A stretch of DNA of 64,000 nucleotides from positions 26,840,441-26,904,440 of the forward strand of contig NC_067135.1 of the NCBI RefSeq assembly GCF_021347895.1. The letters run 5' to 3'. The notes beneath the pieces were generated by a model that made no database searches, had not been told where the DNA came from, and saw only the letters and a list, made by a program, of their open reading frames with translations. This DNA is from Acanthochromis polyacanthus. Taxonomy: Eukaryota > Chordata > Actinopteri > Pomacentridae. A program made the position numbers and the translations under genes. Below, piece after piece: positions 11,701 to 23,700 of the stretch. Within the stretch, counting starts at the first letter, position 1; each line of letters starts with the position of its first letter.

Positions 11701-14700
11701 GTTGTTCCTGTTTTTATCCTCTGTGAGGCACTTTGTGTTACTGTATTGTATAAAAAGTGCCATATAAATATAGTTGATTTGATTTGATTTGAAGAAAACT
11801 TCAAATGCCCATAAAAACTACTTAGAAACGTGAAATAACTGAGATTAAACTCAGGTTCCACTGCAGTAAAGATTAAACGGATCATGTTTCTTTCTGTGTT
11901 AATGTGTTACTGACCAGCTGCTATTATATTATATTATATTATATTATATTACATTACATTACATTATATTATATTATATTATATTATATTATATTATATT
12001 ATATCACACTTGCGATAAGACTATTAGGCATTTAACCTGATTGAAACCTTGTTGAATTACCATAACTAGTTTTTAGTCACGTTTCAGTGAAAAATTCAGC
12101 TACACGGAAATCTTTTGTGATCATTGACTCTGAGACCAGAAACTGATTGTTCAGTATCTCTTTTTTTTATTGGGGATGTTTTTTTTCTTTTAAAGAAATG
12201 TTTATTATTGTACAAGATCCCTTTGAAGAATCCCACTTTGAGGCTTTCATTTGTCAGTTCAGGTGAACTCTCTGAACCCCAGAAGCTGTTGGTGCAAACA
12301 ATAGTTTATGAGTATAAAGTTCATGGTCCAGTTGTGTTACTGCCACCATCAGGAAGAAAACACAAACTATCACCTGCTGCTGAGAGACCATTGGTCAGGA
12401 TGGTCAAGAGTCAAGCAAGAATCATCAGAAAGCAGGTGTGAATGAATGAGAAGCTGCTGGAACACAGCTGTCAGTGTCCACAGGGTTTGACATCAACATG
12501 AGCTGAGAGGATCCATGAAGAAGGAAGTTCTTCCTCTAGAAGCAGAACCTTAAAGCTCCACTCAAGTCTGCTGCTGATCACATGGACAAAGAAAATACCT
12601 TCTGGAGGAAAGTTCTGTGGTCAGATGGAAGAAAAACTGAGCATAAATACGTTTGAAGGAGAGAAGATGAGGCCTTTAACCCCAAGAACACCAGACCTAC
12701 CATCCAGCATGGTGGTGGCAGTATCATGCTCTGTGGAACTGGAGCTTTACACAAAGTAAACAGAATAATGAAGAAGGAGGATCATCTCCACATTATTCAG
12801 GAAAACCTCAAATCAGCACCAGAAGGTTGATCTTGGACACAGTTGGATGTTCCAATGAGCTTAAACACACATCAGACGTGGTAAAGAAATGGTTCAATCA
12901 GAATAGAATGAAAGTTCTAGACTGGTCTCCCCAAAGTCCTGACTTAAACCTCAAAAACTTGAAAGAGCCACAAACTGAACTTGAAGAGTTGAAGACACAA
13001 GTCAGCAACAGGATTTTCATCCAGGAGACCAGAATACTGAGAGGATACACTTACAGTTTACAGCAGAAGTGAGAACAAAACTGTGTAAAATCATTTAAAT
13101 GTCAAATCATTCACAACTGAATCACTGCACAGTAACTGCATCACTTCTAAGATGGACAATCGGGTGTTTTCTGTTATATAAAATTAAAAACTATCAATTT
13201 CACACCTTAAAATCAGAACATGTCTTTCTTCACCTGCAGCTGGAGAGAAATCATTCAGAAACCAACAATCAGCTCCAGCAGGAGAAACGGAAAAATGAAA
13301 AAGCTGAAAGTGACATGAAGACCCTGAACAGACGTCTGGAAGAGGTAAAACTCACCATCAATGTCTTTTTAAATCAAACAACTGACATGTTCACTAAACT
13401 CTGTCTCACTGTGATGCAAAATATTGTTGAAGGGATTAATGAAATTAAATTTGATCAGAAACAATGATTTTCTAAATATCCCCTTTAAATTTGAGCATAA
13501 ATCAGTGAAGGTCAGTAAAAGGAAGTAAAGTTTGGAAACATTGTGGTGTCACTTCCACTGCAGAAACATCCACATCCATCATTCTGAAAGCAACAATTAT
13601 CTTCCTGTAATTTATTATTATACTGAAGATATTTTTTTTGTTTACTACATAATTCCATATGTTTTTTATACTTTTGATGTCTTCAGTATTAATCTACAAT
13701 GCAGAAAATAATACAAATAAATGCAAAGCCTTGAATGAGAAGATGTGCCCACACTATAGACTGGTAGTGTAGTTTAATGAATTCATTTTTTGTTTTGCCA
13801 TGTTAACAAGAAATAAAAGATGTTCATTAGAAACATGTGAGTGATAATCAAACATGTAGTTTAGTTAAATATGAACATCATTGTTGAGAGACAGAGTTAC
13901 CTGAATTAAAATAAGGTGATAAAGTGAATGTTCCAAGCAGCTGGTTCAGAGGAGAACTTACTCACCATCTAAAGCTACAGAAACAGAGATTTAAGCAGAA
14001 CTCAGCTATGTTACATGAACATGCTTTTAATGAGTCTCCAACCAATCAGAAGTCACACATTAATGTCATGGACAGATGAGTTCAGATAAATACTTTGTGT
14101 CTCTCTTGTTTCCAGTGGACGGAGACTGAAGGAAAACTGAAGGCAGTGACCCAGAAAATGAAGCAGGAGGTTCATTTCTTCTCTCTAACCACTGATCTGC
14201 TCTGATCTCTCTTCTCTTTTCATATAATACTGGTCTGTTGTTGAGAGCAAAACAACTTCAAATATCCAGAAGAACAAGACAACAAACAGCTGTTTTCAGA
14301 TTCAGATTCAGTTCCACTGTGATCTCTAATTCTGATTTTATTTTTCACGTTTGTAAAAAATGAAACTAGTTCTCAGACAAAGTGGAACAAGTTTTAAATC
14401 TGTTCCTTCTAAGTTGAAAATTCTTCTTTAAAATCAGAAACTAAAACAGAGCATGTGTTTCTGTATTTGCAGCTGGATGAAATGAACTTTGATACCAACT
14501 CTGACCCTACTGGGAGTGATGAGAAGAATCAACAGGAAGAGGTGAATGTCACCATCAAAACCTTTTTCAATCAATGACTGATATCTCTACTGAACTCACT
14601 GTGATGTAAAGTTCTAGCAGGAAAGTTAACTAGTTCATCGTTTATCAGATTAATGAAACGTCGTTAACTTTCTACGGAATCAGATCAAAATGTTAAATTC

Positions 14701-17700
14701 ATGGAAACTATTAACAGTGAAAGTGACTGGTGTCTATGAACTGAGTTACATTTGAGCATAAATCTAAATGATCTTGAACACAGAATAAACTTCAACAGTC
14801 CAGTTTGTTCACTGTTACTTTCTGCTATAAACCACTAAAGAAACATCAACATCCATCAGTCTGAAAGTCAAATAATGTGACAAACACACAGAAGAAGTCA
14901 CCATCTAAAGCTACAGAAACAGAGATTTAAGCAGAACTCAGCTATGTTACATGAACATGCTTTTAACCCTTTAAAGTCCAGGCAATTTCCGCCCGAAATT
15001 TCTACTGAGATGTACAGAAAGTAAATTGAATACTGTTCTTGAACTGTTTGGAGTACATGCATGGTTGGGGTCTCATTTGAAAGCTGACAACCTGAATTTT
15101 CACCCAGTGCAGTCAGAATTACTCTAGGTGCTACTGGCACAGAGTATTTCATGTTGGCACACACTGAATTAGGATGAATTTTTTTCTCGCCTACATTTTT
15201 TCCCTAATAAAACACCTGAAAATCAGTGTGGCAGCACTGTAAGAGCTTGAAAACACAATATTGCAAAAGCCTGGGGTCTTACATAGTTCAGGTCAAAATT
15301 TCAGAGCAATACTACAAGAAATGAGTGTTTCACACATGTATTTGTACTGATATGCCCCGCCCCTGTCAATGTTGGACAGCCTCTGTATACCCTGTACACA
15401 CCCTCTCTTCAATGGTATTACTTCATTTTCACATCATTTTCACATTATTTTCACTCCAAAAACTCATAAAGAACTCAAAAAATCACTTCAGATAGGCTTC
15501 AGTGTCGATCACACACACAGATTGGGAGGAATACAGAGAAACAGCAGGTGGAGCCCGGAGCTCACGAATGAAATATCATATAAAGCCGCTGGCGGGATTT
15601 ATATTCAAGCCATTCAGCAAGCTCATTGGCTACCAGGCCTGTCAATCTAACGTTTCCTCCGACGTGATTTGCTGAGAAATAAGTCAATCAAGTGATGTAA
15701 TCCATATCTGTCAGACTCGGCCACGGTTGGCTGTTTCGCCGTAGTAGGCGGAAACGAGTCACCTGATTGGTTGAAGTTCGGTTTGAAGCGGAAGAGAAGC
15801 CTTCAGTATCCATTTTGAATCCCGAACAAAGGAAATACGATCATGTTTGATAAACTTATTAACAGAAATGCACTGAATATGAAATGCACAGCGCCACCAC
15901 GCGCCGCGTGGCCGCACACGGAGCCGATCGATTTCTGGATTTTTTACTTATTTCGAGACATGTTTTGGCCAAAGTATTATACTGGATTGTTTCCTCTGGA
16001 TGGCTAAGCTTGGCTTCTGGCCGGTTTTTGTGGATTATCTTCTTTTATGACCAGAAACGAGCGTCCAAACTGCGTCGACAGGTGAGCTGTGCACGTTTAC
16101 GTGACTTCTTGTTTGTTGGACAAATGTGTTTATATTACCCGCTGTGGTAATCACATCTGAAAGTGGTTTATACCGGCGGATTCATGAGAATCTCAGCTTT
16201 CTATGTGTGTATAGTGTTTGTATAATCGTGTTTGCAGTGTCCTTCTATTTTAAAAAAAGCGTATACCGATATCAAAACGGCCCGCCCGCGGCCCGGCGTA
16301 CTGAGTCTCCAACCAATCAGAAGTCACACATTAATGCCATGTACAGATGTGCTCAGATAAATATAAGCTATAATCATGTCTAACATCTCATCTCTGTTCA
16401 TGTCTCTCAGTTAAAGGAGGAAAAATTGAAGCAGAAGGAGGAGCAGAGGAGGAAGGAGGCTGAGAATGCGATACAGAGACTGAAAGAGGAGCTGGACATG
16501 AAGAAAACTGAGGTTAAATAAACATTTATAAACTATCATCACTAAAATATCAGGTCCAGATGGAGTGGAGAAAAATCAGACATCTCAACCTTCTGGTTGT
16601 TCTTACAGGTTAAAAACAAACAAACTGAGCTGCAAAGTCTCCAGGAGGAGAAGAAGAAGATTCAGGATGATCTGCAGAACCTAATTAAAGACCTGAACAC
16701 CAAGATTACAGAGGTTTATTTATTTGTCTTCATTCATCTGTATTTATAAAGAAACCTGAACATCTCTGCTGTCTGAGGAACTGGATCAGAAAACATCATT
16801 TCCATCATCTGTCTTGAAGTTTTATTCTCATATTCAGTCCATTGACTGTATGTTACATTATTAGGTTGTATGATTGTGGTTCTGCTGTAACATGATAATC
16901 ATGTCTTTCTTTTTCTCTCCTCTTTCCTCACAGCTGGAGACAATCAGAGAAGAGTTAGCAAAGACTTCCTGGGTTTCTTCTTCCTCGGTATAATCACAAT
17001 AAAACTCTCTGAGTTCTACTACCATTAGAAAACAGTCATTTATTGATAAATCTCATCACTAATAGGTTCAATATTATGACATGTCCATTATTTTAACATA
17101 AAATGTCTCATTGCTGGATTCTCTGCTGGTTATTTATTTTACAACACTTAATGACTTTAACAAAGTCAGAGAGCAGCAGAGAGATTTTTATATTCAGTCT
17201 ATCAGAGACATGAAACACTGAAGGAAAATGTTTCTGTCCACATGACTGAAAAACACTTTAGACACTGAAATAGAGAATTTCTACAAGAACACACCAGGAT
17301 TTATCATGTGGTATCCAGCATTAATTAAGAACTTTATTTTTTTGTTCACTTGTGTGTGTGTCTATGCTGCAGACTGATGCAGGGGAAGAAACACAGGAGG
17401 AGAACAAGAACAGAATACTGACAGAAATCGAAAACCTCAAACATCTGATGACCAAGAACATGGAGTTCCAGAAGAAAGAAGAGAAGGTTCATATTTTCAC
17501 TTTTTTAAAAACCCAACTTGTGAATTTTTCGGTGATTGACAGTCTTTACTTTATAAAGAATTTTTTGAATCCAACGTTATGTTGAATCAGAATTCTTCAG
17601 GTCACATGTCAGGACATCACACTGAGGAACCAGCGTCCTACAAATGACCTTTTAAACTTCTCTTATATTCTAGTTTTCCTTGGTTCAACCATCATCAGTG

Positions 17701-20700
17701 ACTGGGTTGTGTTCAGAGGCATCTTTTCGTGTCAGGAGGAGGTCGGGGTGGATGGAGGGTTTACAGAGACCAGAGTTCACATTCAGACAGTCTCTGGTTC
17801 AGTTCAGTTGGTTGAAGTCAGAGAAAGATGCTGGTTTTAGGTATTTATAAATCAACATGTTGTGTCTGAAGTCTTTCCACAAACTAAGTCTAATAATGAA
17901 GTAATCACTACAGGTGAAGATTTTACTGCAGGATTGGATGTTTTGTAAGGAAAAAGTAGGTTGTCTGTTATGGTGGGTTCAGAGGCTCAAGTACAGGATA
18001 GAGAGGACACTGGAACACTTTGTGAATGCTTTTGTTTACAAAGACAAGAAATAAGAACTACAACTGAGCACCAGAAATCAGGAAATGGAACCATAAGTAG
18101 AGGAAGTTCTGCTAGACCATAGGTGTCAAACTCTGGCCTGCGGGCCAAATTTGGTCCCGAATTATATTTGGCCCGCGAGGCATACAGCTGGCTCATCAGC
18201 ATTATATAGCGCATGTACTGCTATTACTACAAATCCAGAATGCCCTGCTGGTGTTGTGGCACATCCATCAGGACTTGTCCACACTTGCGTTCTCATGTAC
18301 TCATGAAACGTCATCAAATACGGTTCCAATTCAAAGCAGCATATGACCGAGAACGGATGAAATATCCGGAAATGTTCTGGCTCCGCCCACATTATGGAGA
18401 CTGCATTGTACCAGACTTGAGTGGATTTGGGGAGCCTAAAAGCCCATAATACATTTCATGCTGACGAGTGCCAAAGGCCAAGGAGAACAGGTAGTTTGGG
18501 GAATACTACCGTTATTGTGACACAAAACGTAGTTTTAAGATTATTTTGAGCGAGAAAGTTGTGTAAACATCAGATTTGTGGTCAATTCATCCAGATAAAG
18601 CCTGATCAAAAAATTACTGTTTCAGGGATGTGAGAGTCCAGGTTAGACGGCTAGGACCAGACAGTCAGCCTCACTGTGGCCACCGAGAGCAGTCTTATCT
18701 CGGCCAGACTTTTTAAAATCTGCTGCTGGCTCTGACGGTTCTATAGCAGTTTAACAGGAGTTTTGTTTTTTTTATTTGTTTCCAAAAAAAAAGGTTTGAA
18801 AGAAGTTAATGTTCATAGCTTTATATTGTTACATTTTTACTGGGTTGCTGACTTTAATGAGAACAGATAAATTAAAATATAGAATATCATTTTTCTAATT
18901 TGTAGTCTTCACTCCTAAAAATGTGTTTTTTATTCTAGTCTTGATATTTGCTTTTAGGGCTTAATTTAAATATTAAATAACAAAAAGATAGGAACAAAAA
19001 TAAAACTATTAGTTTCACTGCTTTACAAAAGGTATTTTTTCTATTTTCATTTTTCTAATTGTTGCCATGGAAGAGGATGAACCTTATCTAAAGAAAAGCT
19101 GTGATTATTCAACATGTAATATTAAATTCTGCCAAACAAGATCAAAATGTGTTAATTTATTGAATAAAAAAAATGAAGTTGTACCCACACCAAATAAAAC
19201 TGAAGACATTAAAAAAAAACACATTTATGGAACAGCAAGGATAAAATAGGGTCATATCAAATTTATAAAAGAAATCTGAACCACTTATTGTAAAAATGGA
19301 AAACAAAAAAAAATCTATGAATAAGACAACACACCATGCCACAAATCACAGAAGACTTTACAAAGAATGACATAGATGTGATGAACTGTCTGCCAAGTCC
19401 CCAGACCTTAATCCTTTCAAAAAGTTATGGAGATTTATGGCAAGAAAATATTTTGATGGAAAACAGTTCAACAACAAGGGTGATGTGAAAAATGCAATTA
19501 TTCAAGCATGGAACAGAATTGAGCAGAAATTGTTGCCTTCTCTCATTCATAGCCAAAAAGTGAGCAGAAGAGACTGCATTATTTGAGACAGAAATTAAGT
19601 TCTTACCTTCTTGTTGCCATTTTAATTAGAATTAAATTTAGCCCTCAAAGGGAAAGGAAAGGCAGCAACAACAAAAAACAACAACATTTTAGCAGTGAAA
19701 GACTCAAAAAAAAAGAAAGAAAAGCAAAATCTGAAAATATATTCTACATTTAAATTTATACCTGTTCTTATGTCAAACTGTATAATGTACAGGTTCACTG
19801 TTCTATTTGGAGTAATATTTTTTCAATAGATATCAATGTTAGGCCACAACTTCATTCAAGTTTTGGCCCACTGTGTATTTGAGTTTGACACCGCTGCACT
19901 GGACTGAACGAATACTAGAAGCCAGGCAGAATATTACAAGAACTACACAAGAAGGCAAACCCTTGATTGTAACACCAAGACAGGAATGCAACCGAAAACC
20001 GATCCGACAGAAATCTACCCGAGATGAAATTACTAGACCAGAAAAGAAGGATTACAAATCAAAATCTTCACTAGAAGAAACCATAAATATTTACAGGATT
20101 CTAAACATGACTAAACCCAATAAGTAACCCAAAATAGATTAACAGTAAGTCTGGTGTTGCTCAGAATAGGAAACTTAACTGACTATGCCAGGAAACAGAT
20201 GTTCAGGGTTGGTGCCAGGCTTGGACCAGTCCGGTAACTGATTATATAGGCAGGTGATGAGGCCAGCGGTGGGGAGGCTGAAACCAAACGTTGAAGGGCT
20301 GGGAGATGGGGCTTACAAGTGTGAATGGCATCCTTGGTGAAGGAACAGGCAGAGCAGGCGTCTGGGAGCATGAATGATGTCCTGGGTGGTGAGGCTGGAG
20401 TCTCCAGGTGGTTCAGCTGGCAGCAGGTGTTTTCCGGGGGTGGGTTAGGGACAAAGGATGCTGGAAGCAGTGAACCAGGGGAAGCCAGAGAGAAACCAGG
20501 GGAATGACGATCCAGAAGCCAGTCGAAGGTGAACACAGATAATCCGGGTGGTTAAAGCAGGCAGGAGTCAACTCTAAACAAAGAAAACAGGATTATTAAA
20601 AGCACAAGGAGCAAAAGGCACAGACTGAACAGTGTTGGTAATTCATAGTCCACCTCTGATTATAGAGTGGTGTCTGGTTATATAGGAAAGCTGGAGAGGC

Positions 20701-23700
20701 TGATTGAATCACTCCCACCTGCTGCATTCACTGATTACTGATCATCAACACCTGCTGCATTCACTGATTACTGATCATCAACACCTGCTGCATTCACTGA
20801 TTACTGATCATCAACACCTGCTGCATTCACTGATTACTGATCATCAACACCTGCTGCATTCACTGATTACTGATCATCAACACCTGCTGCATTCACTGAT
20901 TACTGATCATCAACACCTGCTGCCAAGCCTCTGTGCCAACGCACACCTGAGAGAGAGAGAGATGTATTTATATAGTGCTTTTATCCAAAGCGCTTTACAT
21001 GATGATATGTCACATTCACCCATTCACACACTGATGGTGGGAGCTGCCATGCAAGGTGCTAACCACAACCCATCAGGAGCAATTAGGGGTTCGGTGTCTT
21101 GCTCAGGGACACCTCGACATGAGCTTGACGGGCCGAGGATCAAACTGGCAACCTTCCAGTTACAAGACGGGCACTCTACCCACTGAGCCATGCCGCCCCC
21201 CTGTAGATAGAGAGAGAGAGATAGACAGAGAGCTGCTGGCTGCAGCTGTGACATTGTCAGTGAGTTCCTCATGTTGTTAGACAAGTTAATCTCAATTACA
21301 TTTCCATAGTTTTATGTTTTGCTATTGCTGTTTATTAAAAAAAAAACATATTTTCTTCGACACAAGGTTGCACTGCAGGCTGTGTTTCCTCCAAACTAGA
21401 AACTTCTACATTCTGATCTTGCAGAAACATGTATTTAAGGCATTTATTTGTTCTGCTGAATCATGACTCATGCTTCTAACCAGACACATTGCTGCTGCAA
21501 ATTAGCACCAGATAGAAATGCGTTTCCAAGAGACATGGTCTATGCTGATATCAAGACTTTTTACGATACTTTATTTTTTACATTTGTTTATTTATTATTT
21601 GTCACTCATCAGTTTGTAGTATAAGATAAATGCTTAAAGTCTCTTATTTTGTTCCTTTTTCTCTTTTCTCTCCTTCCAGTGTGAAGAAAAACAAGTTGAG
21701 CTGAAGAAGCTTCTGGATGATCAACAGAAGATGGAGACTGAACTGCAGATTGAGGAACAACAACTGGTAAGTAGCAATGTCCAACTCAAGGTTGAAATGA
21801 AATATCATTTAGTTGAGTTCTGACATCAGGATTTCTTCTGTTATTGTGTCTTTAGTTTTATTTTGCTCTGTCTATTGAGGATCTTCTCCAACCTTTATTC
21901 TGTCACTGAACCACAGTGTTATAAAACAGTGAATCAATGAACATTTCTCACATCTGGAACTTCTTCATGTCTGTTTTCACTCCTTAGATGAAGAAAGAAT
22001 ATGATGACATCAAGAATCAGCTCCACCAGGAGAAAGAGGAAAAGAAGAAGGCTGAGAACACAGTGAAGATGTTGAAGAAAGAGCTGGAAAAGGTAAATCT
22101 CATCATCATAATCTTTATAAATAACTTCATAAAACCTCAGCTTTTTCCCTGGAAAATCGATAAAGGTCCAGAAATTCTGACTTTACCTGCAGAAACAGAA
22201 AAATCTCCTGCATTTGATGAATGCTGATGTTAATGTTAGATCCTTGTGGAAGGAGAGTTCTTAATAAATGTAAAGTTTGATCTACTGTAGAGTCTAACAG
22301 TTAAAGTTTACAGCAGAAGTGAGAACAAAACTGTATAAAATCACTTCAATGTCAAATCATTCATAACTGGATCACTGCACAGTAACTGAATCACTTCTAA
22401 GATGAACCGTCGGGTGTTTTGTGTTCTGTAACATTAAAAACTGTCAGTCTCACACCTTAAAATCACAACATGTGTTTCTTTACCTGCAGCTGAAGAGAAA
22501 TCATTCAGAAACCAACAATCAGCTTCAGCAGGAGAAACAGAAAAATTACGTTAAATTTCTGCAACCAGAACTCTGCAGTTAGAAAAACACCATGATTTGG
22601 GTTCAAATATGAACCTTTCAGAACATGTTTGAAGACTTTCCTCCATTTTCTCTGTTACCAGGTTGACAAGAAATAAAAGAAAAGATGTTGATTAGAAACA
22701 TATTAGTGACAATCAAACATGTAGTTTAGTTAAATATGAACATGATTGTTGAGAGACAGAGTTACCTGAATTAAAATAAGGTGATAAAGTGAATGTTCCA
22801 AGCAGCTGGTTCAGAGGAGAACTTACTCACCATCTAAAGCTACAGAAACAGAGATTTAAGCAGAACTCAGCTATGTTACATGAATATGCTTTTACAGTTT
22901 TTTCAATTGTTTAAGCATGATTTTGAATAGAGGGCCCAGTTTTTGAAAATGCTACACACACTTAGCAGAACACCTCAGATCCTTTGCAAAGTGAAACACT
23001 CTTGTAAAATCTATACACTACTTTATAAAAATGATGTTTTGTTACTATATGGAAACACACACGTTTCATATGACCTAATTCTGTCTGAACCAGTTACACA
23101 CTGCTGTGCTTAACCTCAAACACTTTTAGCAATTCTACTTCTATGTGATTTGAGTAACGTAAGTGAAGCACCCAGAGGAAGTGCAAATATGCAATACAGG
23201 AAATCCACCAAATACAACACGAGACCAATGCTACAGAATGATGAAAATATCACTTATTTCCCTCTATATACCTAAATCAGTCAAAATTTCAACAAAAGAT
23301 GTCCATGCTACAACAGCACTGTGCATAACACTATAAATAAAATCACACATACAAACAAACAAATTACTGTCAATAATATGGGGGGAAAAAACTGACAGAA
23401 AAAGAAAAGAAAATCCGGCAGGGAAAATATTAGGGATTATCTCTTCGCCGAGCTGGATCAGGCCAGAGAATTTCATCGACATCACAGGCGATATCTTCAT
23501 TAGTAAGACAACGAGGGAAGAAGTGGCGTGCACGTCGAATCCATCTTTGAGTGGCGTCAGTTTGGTCACAAGCCTCCTCCATGGCCTGAATAAGGGGCAC
23601 CTGAGCCTGAGCTGGAGATCATAAACCTTCCACCACCATGTTGAGAAGAACTCCTCAAATGGATTGAGAAATGGAGCGTATGGTGGAAGGTACAGAACAG

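Larger units (their letters stand above)
9656..13797 (+). repeat. Tandem duplication unit B
   Basis: Second copy of the coil-exon block. It lacks the part of unit A that carries exons 6420 and 6746: sequence matching about 6350 joins directly to sequence matching about 7185 near 9910. It keeps the 75-base exon (9985-10059) and the 105-base exon (13240-13344). A LINE-2 has inserted at about 10121, which unit A lacks. Confidence 0.8.
17966..21253. repeat. GC-rich TGTTATGG-type repeat, copy 1 (host of several insertions)
   Basis: Begins TGTTATGGTGGGTTCAGAGG, is interrupted by the hAT element 18118-19896, resumes with A-rich then G-rich sequence (GGCAGAGCAGGCGTCTGGGA), contains AACAGGATTATTAAAAGCAC, a TATATAGG-like word, a minisatellite and a SINE, and ends near GCAGCTGTGACA. 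The same layout (gene-like GC-rich body, AATAATAAACACAAAACAGG word, CAGGCTTTA near the end) recurs at 31748-32445 and 45541-49160. The class is unknown to me. Confidence 0.5.
6420..22092 (+). other. Coiled-coil exon array (14 phase-0 exons)
   Basis: All exons listed for this stretch are multiples of three (54, 69, 72, 75, 87, 102, 105 or 114 bases), begin after CAG/TAG acceptors and end before GT donors, so any can be skipped or duplicated without losing frame. They encode charged K/E/Q-rich heptads such as LQKKLQEKKKNWTDTEG and QSLQEEKKKIQDDLQNL. Three exons occur as clear paralogous pairs: 54-base (6420, 14116), 75-base (7259, 9985) and 105-base (9097, 13240). About 390 residues of coil are predicted if all are used. 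Which are really spliced cannot be decided here. Confidence 0.72.

Noticed and set aside
20704..21186. Repeat array with regular spacing that could be taken for a CRISPR, and its 160-codon open frame
   Set aside because: Units are contiguous 33-mers without spacers and the genome is a fish; this is a minisatellite, and the open frame arises because 33 is a multiple of three.
22490..22600. Use of fragment D as a further coil exon
   Set aside because: No donor follows the truncated exon and the frame stops within about 13 codons.
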